Numbered from the stretch's first letter, positions 7,811 through 16,993 are shown. The stretch is 64,000 bases of DNA from Lysinibacillus fusiformis (GCF_016925635.1 NZ_CP070490.1:3726001-3790000); one strand, 5' to 3'. The notes: generated by a model not told the origin, from the letters alone. Made by a program: numbers and translations.

Positions 7811-9985
7811 ATGACGATTATTGGTATGCTGCATCATCGACTTGATCCAACAACAGTGCTCAAGTCCTATGCCTTTGCAGCAGTTGCGAAAGCTGAAGGC
7901 GCAACGTTTTTTTACTTCACACCTAAAAGTGTGGACTTTGCCAAACGTTCTATTCGAGCAAAGGTCTATGAGGATGGGCAATGGCAGGAAAAAACGATGC
8001 CCTTTCCTGATGTAATTTATAATGCAGGAAGCCCTGAGAAATTATCTGTATCGAAAGAGATTATTGACCGTTTAAAAGAGGAGATTCCATTTACAACGCA
8101 TTCAATCGGGAACAAATGGAATGTGATGAAACGATTACAGGAAGCGAAGGAATTTGAACAATATTTGATTCCCTCTGAAATTGTAAAGGATGCCGATTTA
8201 TTTCATAAGTTCGTTAATTATTATAAACGGGTTGTGTTTAAGCCGATTGATGGACGAAAAGGGAAGGGCATTTATTTTATTATGAAGGCGGGAGCCAAGT
8301 ATTTTGAGGTTCGAAAGGATAGCATCACGACAACCTATACAAAACCACAATTGGATGCATTGATAAAGGAGCAACTTGCGTCTGGCACCTTTATTATGCA
8401 GCCGTATATTCAATCCGTTACTAGATCCGGTCAGGTCTATGATTTCCGTCTGCATGTCCAAAAAAATGGGGAAGGTAAATGGGTAGTGACGACGGTGTAT
8501 CCACGTATTGCACCGAATGGCTCCATCATACCGAATATTAACAATGGCGGCTATACCAATTATTTAGATCCTTTTTTGGAGCAGGAGTTTAAGGAAGAGG
8601 CCTATAATATTCGGCGAATGCTGGAGCATTTTTCGCTATCGCTGGCGCATCATCTGGATGAAATTCAAATGGCGAAATTTGGGGAAGTTATTGATGAAAT
8701 TGGCATTGATGTGGGCTTAGATCAAAATCAAAAAATTTGGATGTATGAGGTCAATTGGCGCCCAGGCTGTCCCCCTGCCTTTTACTTGGAATTAGATGTG
8801 GTCATTCATTCCATTCGCTATGCGATGTATCTTGCGAAAAATCAAAAACCTCTGAAAAAGAAAATTGTCCAACAAAAAAGTAAGCAGGTGGAGACAAAGA
8901 AAAGCCTGCCAATTATTGCGATTACGGGAAGTGCAGGGAAAACCACAACAAAGGCATTTGTTGGCTCCATCTTATCGAAAAAGTGGAATGTATTTGAATC
9001 AAAGGATTATTGGAATACGACGGAGCATACGAAAAAGCATAAGGAAGAGATCAACGATACGCATCAGGCCGTTGTATTAGAGTACGGTATGGCCTATCCA
9101 GGCATTATTACCAATCACTGTAGCATCATCCAGCCGAATATTAGTATTGTGACGAATATTGGCTTAGCGCATGTTGGGAACTTTGATGGAGATGTTAGGG
9201 GCGTTGCCAAGGCGAAATCGGAATTGATTCATGGTATGGATCAACAGGGCTTGCTCATTGTCAATCAAGATGATGACAATTCAAGATACTTAGAGACACA
9301 GCAATTCAAAGGGAAAATCATCACGGTGGGCATTAAAAAAGAAGCGGATTACCGTGCATATGATTTGCAATATAAAGATGTCGGCATGTCCTTTAAAATG
9401 AAGCTACATGGGCAAGAAATAGATTTGTATATTCCTATTTTAGGAGAACATCATGTTTACAATGCACTGAATGCAGTGGCAGTGGCTGATCTTTTAGGGT
9501 TTAGTCCCCTTGATATTCAGGCAGGGCTCAACTTTAAAAAACCGCCAAGACGCTTAACGATTTATAATTGCCGTGATGATATAACGGTTATTGATGATAC
9601 GGTTCACTCTCATCCGCAGGGGGTTCGTGCTGCGCTTGATGTGTTGACGAATATTGCAACGAATCGCAAGGTAGCCATTATTGGGCAAATGCGAGAACTG
9701 GGTGTCTTGAGAGAAGAGGAGTATCGCAAGGTCGGGGAGTACGTGCATGAAATAGGCATCGATGAATTTATTACCTATGGCTTTAGGACCGACGAAATGA
9801 GTAATGCTGCCATCGCAAAGGGCATGGACCCAGCCAGAGTACACCATTTTATTAATAAGGACCAATTGCATGTCCTTCTTGAAAAGCTCATTAAGCCTCA
9901 TGATACCATTCTCGTAAAAGGTGCAAGTAAAACCAATATGTTTGAAACCGTGAAATTTTTAGATCAAACGTTTAAAGAAGAATAA
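7811..9985 (+). CDS. YheC/YheD-type ATP-grasp fused to a MurF-like Mur ligase
   Basis: A 724-residue fusion. Residues ~1-345 are a YheC/YheD coat-associated ATP-grasp domain (GMLHHRLDP start, VVFKPIDGRKGKGIYF, YDFRLHVQKN, ending in the metal-ligand motif YEVNWRPG). After a Lys/Gln-rich linker, residues ~368-724 are a Mur ligase: P-loop TGSAGKTTTK (about 373-381), TNIGLAHVG, a KAKSE lysine that is carbamylated in the family, INQDD-like VNQDD, and a C-terminal domain with DDTVHSHP and ILVKGAS. ATP-grasp plus Mur ligase is the order found in cyanophycin synthetase. The start at ATG 7811 follows AAAGGAAG; an upstream ATG at 7793 has no good RBS. Probably makes a peptide or polyamide for the spore coat (inference). 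Confidence 0.82.
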   Translation: MTIIGMLHHRLDPTTVLKSYAFAAVAKAEGATFFYFTPKSVDFAKRSIRAKVYEDGQWQEKTMPFPDVIYNAGSPEKLSVSKEIIDRLKEEIPFTTHSIGNKWNVMKRLQEAKEFEQYLIPSEIVKDADLFHKFVNYYKRVVFKPIDGRKGKGIYFIMKAGAKYFEVRKDSITTTYTKPQLDALIKEQLASGTFIMQPYIQSVTRSGQVYDFRLHVQKNGEGKWVVTTVYPRIAPNGSIIPNINNGGYTNYLDPFLEQEFKEEAYNIRRMLEHFSLSLAHHLDEIQMAKFGEVIDEIGIDVGLDQNQKIWMYEVNWRPGCPPAFYLELDVVIHSIRYAMYLAKNQKPLKKKIVQQKSKQVETKKSLPIIAITGSAGKTTTKAFVGSILSKKWNVFESKDYWNTTEHTKKHKEEINDTHQAVVLEYGMAYPGIITNHCSIIQPNISIVTNIGLAHVGNFDGDVRGVAKAKSELIHGMDQQGLLIVNQDDDNSRYLETQQFKGKIITVGIKKEADYRAYDLQYKDVGMSFKMKLHGQEIDLYIPILGEHHVYNALNAVAVADLLGFSPLDIQAGLNFKKPPRRLTIYNCRDDITVIDDTVHSHPQGVRAALDVLTNIATNRKVAIIGQMRELGVLREEEYRKVGEYVHEIGIDEFITYGFRTDEMSNAAIAKGMDPARVHHFINKDQLHVLLEKLIKPHDTILVKGASKTNMFETVKFLDQTFKEE

Positions 9986-10011
9986 ACGATTACGACTTCT
10001 GAAGATAAAAA

Positions 10012-10058
10012 AGCCCGAGTAACTGTCCACTGACTAGCGGCAATTATTCGGGATATTT
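10012..10058. terminator. Bidirectional terminator between convergent ligase genes
   Basis: CCCGAGTAA pairs with TTATTCGGG (one G-U) across a 22-nt loop, flanked by AAAAAA on the left and TTTTTTT on the right. Confidence 0.8.
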
Positions 10059-10061
10059 TTT

Positions 10062-11273
10062 TCAAACTCTCAAAATAAATTTTATTTCTTTTGCTGCATT
10101 GATGGCGTGATTTCTCGCTTCCTTCAAGGTTGCACCTTCTGCAATGACATAGGCGTAACGGTGACCCATCGACAAAGGTGGGGTGAGGAGGGTGCCTTTT
10201 CTTGGTTTGACATACACTTCTACGACGCCAGTTGATTTTGTCGCTCTTGCCCTGCCAATAACCTTTTCTAAAATTCCTCTACTTTCCACAATGACATATT
10301 TTGTATAGACAAATTTTTTGTGTCTTGGTTGCAGATTAGGCTGTTCTCCTAGCAAAATCTTCAGTGTTTCTTCTACTAAACTGAAACCTAGTGCTGCTTG
10401 TAGCATATTGTTCATGGCGCCACCTGAAATTCGAGGATTGATCTCGATGAGTTTCCAACCATTTTGGGTTAATCGAAGCTCTAAATGGAGCGCCCCATTC
10501 TCAATACCAAAGGCTTTGACGATGGAATGAAGTACCTCCTCGATGCCTGATTGGATGTTTTGAGGGGCTTTCACTAGTACACCATAGCCTGTAATAATAA
10601 ATCGTTTTCCTTGTGTAATTTCCTGCTCAATAATACCAATGACATGTGGTTGTCGTTGATAGACAACCGCCTCCACTAAATATTGAGGACCATCTAGATA
10701 TTCTTCAATCATGATGGTTTCATAGGGATTTTTACTGCGTAGTGCTTTGAGGTGGTTATTGAGCTGATCGGCATCCGTTGCTAGTAAAACATCTTTTGAG
10801 CCTGTTGATTTAGGAGATTTTACGATTAATGGGAAGGTCAAATTTTTAGCAATGGGTTCGTTAGGTTTCATGAGCGAGAACTTTGGCGAATATGGCTGGT
10901 CTTGTAAAAACTTTCTTGTTTTTTCTTTATCCTCCATGGTTTCAATCGCGCTGGAGGATGTGTAGTTTTGACAAAATTCATCACATAACATTGAAGCAAC
11001 ATGGACAAAGGGATCAACAAAACTCACGATACTTTTAATATTTAATCCGGTTTTTCCTAGTTTCTCTATTTCATCTTTCATGCTCTCGATATCAAAAGTA
11101 TCAATGAGTATCATTTTATGGATGTCGGGGTAGGCTCTGCGCTGCTGAAGTTGTTTTTCATTATTTGTGAAAAGTACTGTGAAGTAGCCTAATTTTTCTG
11201 CTGCCCTTGTTGCTTCACGACTAGACCCAGATTTGTTTGTACCGATAAATACAATGGCTTTCAGGTATATCAC
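10062..11273 (-). CDS. ATP-grasp ligase, amino-acid-ligase-like
   Basis: About 400 residues. An N-terminal nucleotide-fold (IVFIGTNKSGSSREA) is followed by an ATP-grasp domain: FPLIVKSPKSTGSKDV (ATP lysine), MIEEYLDGPQYLVEAVV, and GALHLELRLTQNGWKLIEINPRISGG with the Glu/Asn metal ligands. This layout is that of carboxylate-amine ligases such as BacD/RizA-type dipeptide ligases. The start is uncertain: AGAAGGAG is followed by GTG (11273, overlapping the RBS) and by CTG (11264, ideal spacing). It lies on the opposite strand between the fusion ligase and two MurF-like genes, sharing an upstream region with the latter. Confidence 0.8.
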   Translation of the reverse strand: MIYLKAIVFIGTNKSGSSREATRAAEKLGYFTVLFTNNEKQLQQRRAYPDIHKMILIDTFDIESMKDEIEKLGKTGLNIKSIVSFVDPFVHVASMLCDEFCQNYTSSSAIETMEDKEKTRKFLQDQPYSPKFSLMKPNEPIAKNLTFPLIVKSPKSTGSKDVLLATDADQLNNHLKALRSKNPYETIMIEEYLDGPQYLVEAVVYQRQPHVIGIIEQEITQGKRFIITGYGVLVKAPQNIQSGIEEVLHSIVKAFGIENGALHLELRLTQNGWKLIEINPRISGGAMNNMLQAALGFSLVEETLKILLGEQPNLQPRHKKFVYTKYVIVESRGILEKVIGRARATKSTGVVEVYVKPRKGTLLTPPLSMGHRYAYVIAEGATLKEARNHAINAAKEIKFILRV

Positions 11274-11413
11274 TCCTTCTATTGGTACTTAGATACTTAA
11301 TCACCTTTATATATATGCAATGAAATAGATTTCCTCTAGTTATGTATCTTGTCTACATCCAAGCAACTTTTAAGAGGTTACATATACTAGAAAAGAAAGG
11401 AGGGAGAAAAGAT

Positions 11414-12808
11414 ATGAAGCCTCTTTCGGTGAAAAATTTAGCAATGATTACGGCAGGCTATCTAGTGCACGGGTCAGAGGATACACTGATTCAGCATGGG
11501 GCTTATCGATTAAAACAAGTGAAAAAGTCCAATACGGCCCTTTTTACAAGTAAACGTATTGTCAATTGGAAAAGTCTAGAGCCACTTTCTCCTCTGGTGC
11601 TAGTGACCGATAGAGCTTATCGACCAACTGACATTCCCAACCATGTCATTATGATACAGGTAGCGAATGCAGAAGAGGCCTACTGGAAATTTGTTCATTT
11701 TTATCGCAGCCAGTTTCATATTCCGATTGTCGCCATCACAGGTACATCAGGTAAAACAACGACAAAAGAGATGATTAAACATATTCTTTCGGCTGATCGG
11801 AAAGTGACTGCGACGACACTTAGCAGTAATTCTAGAACCGCTTCCCTGCAATATTTATTAGGTATAGAGGAAGAAACAGAGGCTGCCGTTTTTGAAACAG
11901 CAGTTGGCTCACCAGGAGATGTCACGAATGCGGGGAAATATTTCAAACCGACAATCGGTATTATTACGAATATCGGAGCCCATCATTTAAATTATTGCAA
12001 AACATTAGAAGGCTATATCCAAGCAAAGGGAGAAATGCTAGATATCATTCATCCAAAAGGTACATTAATAATCAATGCTGAAGATGTGAATACAAAAAAA
12101 ATAGATGTTTCGAGATTTCGTGGGCGTTTGATTAAGGTAGGAATGCATGATTCCTGTGATTTTCGAGCGAGCCATATCCACTATTATCAAAAGGGAATGA
12201 AATTTGTCCTGCACCATAACAGAAAAAGCTATGACATTCATGTGCCAGGATTTGGGGAGCATCAGGTTTATAATGCCCTTGCTGCCATTGCCGCAGTGTA
12301 CGATATGGGGATGCCTATTCCAGTCGCAGCAAAACAGCTCCAATCATTCCGTCAATTGAAAAAACAACTGCAACTCTTTGAGGGCATTAATCATTCCATG
12401 TTATTGGATGATACATGGAGTATTACAACCACTTCCTTAGAGGCAGCCTTAAAAGTGTTGAATGAGCTAGGTGACGGCAAGAAGAAGATTGCTGTTATTG
12501 GTACGATTACCGATTTAGGTTCGTGGGGCTATATTATTCACGAACAAGCGGGCGAATTAATCCAACGTATTGGCGTGGATGTCCTGATTACCATTGGGGA
12601 GCATGCAAGGATTATGGCTGATCATGCAGTAAAGCTAGGATTTAGCGCACCTGTTTATACATTTAAAAATAGTACGCTAGTCTATCCGTTATTGCAGAAG
12701 ATTGTCGATGAAAATACCATCATTCTCATTAAGGGAGATATGTATAGCAAACAGGTTTCTACACTAGCAACGGAGCTAAAGCTAAAACCTCCACCACCTG
12801 CAAATTAG
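11414..12808 (+). CDS. MurF-like Mur ligase paralogue 1
   Basis: A 464-residue three-domain Mur ligase. The N-terminal ~100 residues keep the MurF fold pattern (MKPLSVKNLAMITAGYLVHG) but lack clear UDP-binding signatures. The P-loop is ITGTSGKTTTKEM (about 108-120), followed by TNIGAHHLNY, LEGYIQAKGEM with the family lysine, and INAEDVNTKK. The C-terminal domain has DDTWSITTTS where MurF has DxYNANP, so acceptor recognition probably differs. ATG 11414 follows AAAGGAGGG at 9 nt; the frame extends upstream but without an RBS. Closely similar in plan to the next gene. Not the housekeeping murF, which normally sits beside ddl. Confidence 0.82.
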   Translation: MKPLSVKNLAMITAGYLVHGSEDTLIQHGAYRLKQVKKSNTALFTSKRIVNWKSLEPLSPLVLVTDRAYRPTDIPNHVIMIQVANAEEAYWKFVHFYRSQFHIPIVAITGTSGKTTTKEMIKHILSADRKVTATTLSSNSRTASLQYLLGIEEETEAAVFETAVGSPGDVTNAGKYFKPTIGIITNIGAHHLNYCKTLEGYIQAKGEMLDIIHPKGTLIINAEDVNTKKIDVSRFRGRLIKVGMHDSCDFRASHIHYYQKGMKFVLHHNRKSYDIHVPGFGEHQVYNALAAIAAVYDMGMPIPVAAKQLQSFRQLKKQLQLFEGINHSMLLDDTWSITTTSLEAALKVLNELGDGKKKIAVIGTITDLGSWGYIIHEQAGELIQRIGVDVLITIGEHARIMADHAVKLGFSAPVYTFKNSTLVYPLLQKIVDENTIILIKGDMYSKQVSTLATELKLKPPPPAN

Positions 12809-12950
12809 CTTCTTTCCATATAGGATATTGACTGTGCCATATAGAAGAGCTTGCTAATAAGGTATAGTAATTGATCAAAAGGCAGCACGCTAGATCAAGA
12901 GAAAAAATAAGTCATCTACAAGATTGATAAAGAGAGGAGGCGTAGTACAC

Positions 12951-14336
12951 TTGCAATCTATTAGTGTGCAAAAACTTAGGAATGTCCTACAGGGAAAGCT
13001 CATTCACGGATCAGATCAATGGTCTGTTAAGCAGGCAATCTACTATAATCGGCATGATTTAACAAAAAGTCATTCACTTATGTTTGTTAGTCGAAACGAT
13101 CAAATCAATTGGCAAGAGATTGATCGGAAAGGTCCGTCTCTCATCATATCCGATAAACCGTCTACAGAGTTAAAAAATGCACTAGCGAATACAACCGTTT
13201 TACAAGTAAAAAGTGTTGCACAGGCCTACTGGACATTTATCGAGTATTATCGTGGACTCTTTCAAATTCCCGTTGTGGCTTTAACAGGAACTTGTGGTAA
13301 AACAACAACAAAAGAGATGTTAAAACATATTGCTAGTAAACATTGGCAAGTGCAAGCATCTGTCAGCAGTAAAAACGAGCCAAGGCAATCACTACCTTAT
13401 TTGACGGGCATTGATGATAAAACACAAGCCGCTATCTTTGAATTAGGCTTAGGGAATACGGGGAATATTAAACATCAATGTATGATCTATCAACCGACTA
13501 TCGGGATTATTACAAATATTGGTGTGCATCATCTAGATGGCTGTCTCAATCTGGAAGGCTATATTAAGGCCAAATCAGAAATTGTGGAAGGTATTAAAGA
13601 GGATGGCACATTAATCATCAATGCTGATGATGCCAATACCAAAAAAATCTCATTGAAAAGATTTAAAGGGAAGATTATCAAGTTTGGCTTACAGGATACG
13701 GCAGATTATAAGGCTTCGAAAGTAGAGTTTGCCAATACGGGTATGAAGTTTGTTTTAGAAGTAGCGGATGAAACGTACAATGTATTTGTCCCTGGCTATG
13801 GCGAGCATCAGGTCTATAATGCTTTAGCCGCCATCGCAGCTAGTCATGAAATGGGTCTGACCATTCGTCAGGCAATAGCAGGGCTAAGAACGTTTAAACA
13901 GATGGCAAGACATTTAGAATTTACGACAGGACTTGGTGACAGTACGATTATTGATGATACGTGGACAAATAACCCGACATCTGTAGAGGCAGCCTTAAAA
14001 GTGTTAGATACGGTAGGAAAAGACAAAAAAGTCATTCTCGTTTTAGGGGATATTAAGCGATTAGGCAATTTTGAAGAAAAATATCATCGCGAAATCGGCT
14101 CCATGGTAGCACTAAGAAAGATCGATACATTAATTACCATCGGCAAAAGGGCAGAGAAAATTGCCGATCAAGCACAAAAGGATGGAACCAGCGCAGAGGT
14201 TCATACGTTTAAAGAGGTAGTAGGCGTTTTAGAATTATTGAAACCAAAGCTTGATGCAGACACGATTGTCTTAATAAAAGGACCAATGTCTAGTAGATCC
14301 ATGATTGAATTTGCCAATAAACTGAAAAACGCATAG
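12951..14336 (+). CDS. MurF-like Mur ligase paralogue 2
   Basis: A 461-residue protein, clearly a paralogue of the preceding one (SVQKLRNVLQGKLIHGS; P-loop LTGTCGKTTTKEML at about 111-124; TNIGVHHLDG; LEGYIKAKSE; INADDANTKK). The acceptor-site motif reads DDTWTNNPTS, nearer to MurF DxYNANP than its neighbour. TTG 12951 is chosen as start because GAGAGGAGG precedes it by 10 nt and it aligns with the N-terminus of paralogue 1; an upstream TTG at 12924 precedes the RBS. The 142-base gap before it shows no clear promoter or terminator. A strong terminator follows. Confidence 0.82.
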   Translation: MQSISVQKLRNVLQGKLIHGSDQWSVKQAIYYNRHDLTKSHSLMFVSRNDQINWQEIDRKGPSLIISDKPSTELKNALANTTVLQVKSVAQAYWTFIEYYRGLFQIPVVALTGTCGKTTTKEMLKHIASKHWQVQASVSSKNEPRQSLPYLTGIDDKTQAAIFELGLGNTGNIKHQCMIYQPTIGIITNIGVHHLDGCLNLEGYIKAKSEIVEGIKEDGTLIINADDANTKKISLKRFKGKIIKFGLQDTADYKASKVEFANTGMKFVLEVADETYNVFVPGYGEHQVYNALAAIAASHEMGLTIRQAIAGLRTFKQMARHLEFTTGLGDSTIIDDTWTNNPTSVEAALKVLDTVGKDKKVILVLGDIKRLGNFEEKYHREIGSMVALRKIDTLITIGKRAEKIADQAQKDGTSAEVHTFKEVVGVLELLKPKLDADTIVLIKGPMSSRSMIEFANKLKNA

Positions 14337-14340
14337 AAAA

Positions 14341-14371
14341 AGGGTGTCTCAACATGAGTGAGACACCCCAT
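14341..14371. terminator. Terminator between convergent MurF-like and NlpC/P60 genes
   Basis: GGGTGTCTCA (14342-14351) pairs exactly with TGAGACACCC (14359-14368); preceded by AAAAA on the left and no long T-run on the right. Confidence 0.75.
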
Positions 14372-14377
14372 CCTAAT

Positions 14378-15733
14378 TTATTTTAAAACACGTCGAGCGG
14401 TTACAAAATTCTTTTGTGCCCAAGTCGAAGAAATGTTTTGTTTCACAATATTATTAGTTGTCATACTAATATATTGGTTATTCCCTATATAAATACCCGT
14501 TTGAGTGATTTCTTGTCCACCATTATTCGTAGAGAAGAACAGTAGATCCCCTTTTTGAAGCTGTGATTTTTGAATACGTGTCCCTACTAAAGCCTGTTTA
14601 CTTGCTAGTTTATCTTTTAAATCAATACCATGCTTTTTAAAGACATAATAAGTAAAACCCGCACTTGTAAAAGTCAGTGCACTCTCATTGTACGTATAAC
14701 CGAATTTTGCTTTGCTTGTTAAGCCCGAAGCAGTGGCAATAATTTTATCGGCAGATGTACTTGCTGAAGGTGCACTTACACTGGGTGTAGAGGTGCTATC
14801 AGAGAAAACGCGCTTCGCTGTAATATAATGTTCAGTATAATAATCTACAAATAACACTCTTGTCATCACACCATCTGAATTAGGGATAATGATACGATGA
14901 TCACCTGCATAAATTCCGACAAGTGAAGGTGTTTTAGAGCCTTTAACACTATTAAAGAAGACTAAATCACCCTTCTTCAAGTTAGCACGTGCCACAGTAG
15001 ATCCTTGACTCATTAAATCGTTTAATGAAGTTGAGCCGAGTGTCACACCACTTTTACGATAGATGAAATCAACAAAAGTTGGAGCTGTAAAGCGTAGACT
15101 AGCCTCATTTGTTGTTGAGCTAATCGTTACTTTGTTTTTATATGTGAGGGCATTCTCTACAATTTTATCGCCTTTTGTAGCTGGATTGGCAGATAGTAGG
15201 GTAGGTAATACTCTACGTGCAGATACATAGTTTTCCGTATAATACGGCTTACTATTTAAATCAGAGATAACAATATTTTGTTTGGTATCAGCCATGTGGA
15301 TGATTTTATTGTCTCCGATATACATACCGACATGATCGGGATCAGTCCCTGTTTTTTTACTTTTAAAGAACACTAAATCGCCTTTTTGTAATTGGTTTCT
15401 CGCTACATAGGTCCCTTGCTGAATCATATAATTTTCATTATACGTACCAAGGTCTACCCCGTTTTTCTCGAAGATGTACATTAAAAATGAAGCACAAGAA
15501 AATTTGTATGGGTATGTAGGCTTGTAAACCGAATTGCTGTATGTTGCTTGCCCCATTAAGCTTTTACCAGTCTGAATTAATTGGTCTGCTTTTGCAGCTA
15601 CCGCCTGTGCGTTGTTCTGGGCATTGGTTGTCGCAGCCTCTACTTGTATCGGCTGGATCGCTGTTTGCACCATTCCAAATGAACTAAATCCAATTGTTAA
15701 TGCAAGTGTTGTAGATAAAAATCGTTTATTCAT
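14378..15733 (-). CDS. Secreted protein with three NlpC/P60 domains, two lacking catalytic residues
   Basis: A 451-residue protein with a signal peptide (about 1-34, ending VEA) and three NlpC/P60 repeats. Repeat 1 has Cys80, His134 and His146 in the expected places (FSCASF, DHVGMYIG, IIHM). In repeat 2 the same positions are Ala217, Leu271 and Ile283; in repeat 3 they are Ser357, Gln411 and Ser423. The residue spacing (54 and 12) is identical in all three. Only the first can be a cell-wall endopeptidase; the others probably bind wall or have a structural role. A Ser/Thr/Pro-rich linker (about 311-327) precedes repeat 3. The RBS AGGAGG precedes ATG. It is monocistronic. Confidence 0.9.
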   Translation of the reverse strand: MNKRFLSTTLALTIGFSSFGMVQTAIQPIQVEAATTNAQNNAQAVAAKADQLIQTGKSLMGQATYSNSVYKPTYPYKFSCASFLMYIFEKNGVDLGTYNENYMIQQGTYVARNQLQKGDLVFFKSKKTGTDPDHVGMYIGDNKIIHMADTKQNIVISDLNSKPYYTENYVSARRVLPTLLSANPATKGDKIVENALTYKNKVTISSTTNEASLRFTAPTFVDFIYRKSGVTLGSTSLNDLMSQGSTVARANLKKGDLVFFNSVKGSKTPSLVGIYAGDHRIIIPNSDGVMTRVLFVDYYTEHYITAKRVFSDSTSTPSVSAPSASTSADKIIATASGLTSKAKFGYTYNESALTFTSAGFTYYVFKKHGIDLKDKLASKQALVGTRIQKSQLQKGDLLFFSTNNGGQEITQTGIYIGNNQYISMTTNNIVKQNISSTWAQKNFVTARRVLK

Positions 15734-15976
15734 GTTGTGTATAACCTCCTAAAGCATCTAGTAGGATTTCTCCTGTATACCTTTGCCATGGAAATAATCG
15801 TAGCATGAAAATGTAGGGCTTCTGGGCGGTAAATGTTACCAGGGTAACGGAAGGTAGGGCCTCAACACTTGCTATAAAAGGCTTTATCAAGGGAATTTAC
15901 AGTTTTATTACAAATGTTTCAGTAAGATGTAATATGGAACAATTCCATGAAAAAAACTGCCCCAAAACGAGGCAGC

Positions 15977-16342
15977 TTACACGATTTCCTGTATCATTTC
16001 TACGCGATTGCCAAACGGATCACGGAATTCAAAGCGCTCGTAATGAGGAATGGGCACAGAATCGAGTATCTCGATTTGATGTTCTGCGAGTTTCTTCCTC
16101 CAATACTGAATATCCGCTACTTGATACGCAATATGCGCCTTTGTTGTCAAACGATCGAAGCCATCTTCCGTGCCCACATGAACCTCCTGCTGACCAAGCT
16201 GTAACCAAAATCCCCCACGACCTTTAAGTGAGTCCGGTTTCTCCAATTCCTGAAGTCCTAAGACACGGCAATAAAAATCCTTCCCCTGCTCCTCACAGCC
16301 TTTCGGAATCGTAATTTGCACATGATGTAAACCCATAATCAT
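15977..16342 (-). CDS. VOC (glyoxalase/dioxygenase-like) family protein
   Basis: A 121-residue VOC-fold protein with paired beta-alpha-beta-beta-beta modules: GLHHVQITIP, then EVHVGTED, KAHIAYQVAD and RFEFRDPFGNRVEMI. Likely metal ligands are the His of LHHVQ, His of VHVG or HIAY and Glu of RVEMI. Preceded by a G-rich RBS (AAAAAGGGGG). The substrate is unknown; relatives include glyoxalase I, fosfomycin-resistance and ring-cleaving enzymes. It stands alone between the NlpC/P60 gene and repeat array B. Confidence 0.82.
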   Translation of the reverse strand: MIMGLHHVQITIPKGCEEQGKDFYCRVLGLQELEKPDSLKGRGGFWLQLGQQEVHVGTEDGFDRLTTKAHIAYQVADIQYWRKKLAEHQIEILDSVPIPHYERFEFRDPFGNRVEMIQEIV

Positions 16343-16402
16343 CTCATAACGCCCCCTTTTTCCTTAATTATAGAGTAATTTCTAAATATTTGAAATCGAA
16401 GA

Positions 16403-16993
16403 GGAGGAAAGCTGGTAAACAGGTGGATAGAATCTCAAAAGTGGAGGATAGCGTTCTAAAAGTGGTGGATAGAATCATCAAAGAGAAGGATAGCGTTTAA
16501 ACAGGTGGATAGAACTCCGAAAGTAGAGGATAGCGCTCCAAAACTGGCGGATAGAATCATCAAAGAGAAGGATAGCCTCTAAACTAATGGATAGAATCAT
16601 CAAAGAGAAGGATAGAATTTAAACTAGTGGATAGCACTCCAAAAGTAGAGGATAGCGTTCTAAAACTGGCGGATAGAATCATCAAAGAGAAGGATAGCCT
16701 CTAAACTAGTGGATAGAACCTCAAAAGTGGTGGATAGCACTCCGAAAGTAGAGGATAGCGCTCCAAAACTGGCGGATAGAATCATCAAAGAGAAGGAAAG
16801 CGCTTAAACAGGTGGATAGAATCTCAAAAGTAGAGGAAAGCGTTCTAAAACAGGTGGATAGAACTCCGAAAGTAGAGGATAGAAATCCAAAAGTAGAGGA
16901 AAGCGTTCCTAAACTAGTGGTTAGAACCTCAAAAGTGAAGGATAGCACGCCAAAACTAGTGGATACAACCTCAAAATTGAAGGAAAGCGCGAC
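16403..16993 (+). repeat. GGATAG repeat array B (82-bp higher-order units)
   Basis: About 28 degenerate subunits of ~21 nt such as GTGGATAGAATCTCAAAAGTG. The first four subunits measure 21, 21, 21 and 19 nt, giving an 82-bp unit (GTGGATAG at 16423 and again at 16505). Subunits alternate endings AAAGTG, AAACTG, CAAAGAG. Toward the right end GGATAG decays to GGAAAG or GGATAC. Short open frames on both strands here are repeat shadows. Fills most of the gap between the VOC gene and the riboswitch. Confidence 0.95.

Noticed and set aside
8198-8461. Minus-strand frame inside the ATP-grasp/Mur fusion
   Set aside because: Lies wholly within conserved ATP-grasp coding sequence and has no supporting signal.
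15934-16227. Plus-strand open frames opposite the VOC gene
   Set aside because: They mirror the VOC gene in other frames and show no RBS or recognisable domain.
16403-16993. Possible CRISPR array
   Set aside because: Subunits are ~21 nt, degenerate and head-to-tail with no unique spacers and no cas genes in the window.
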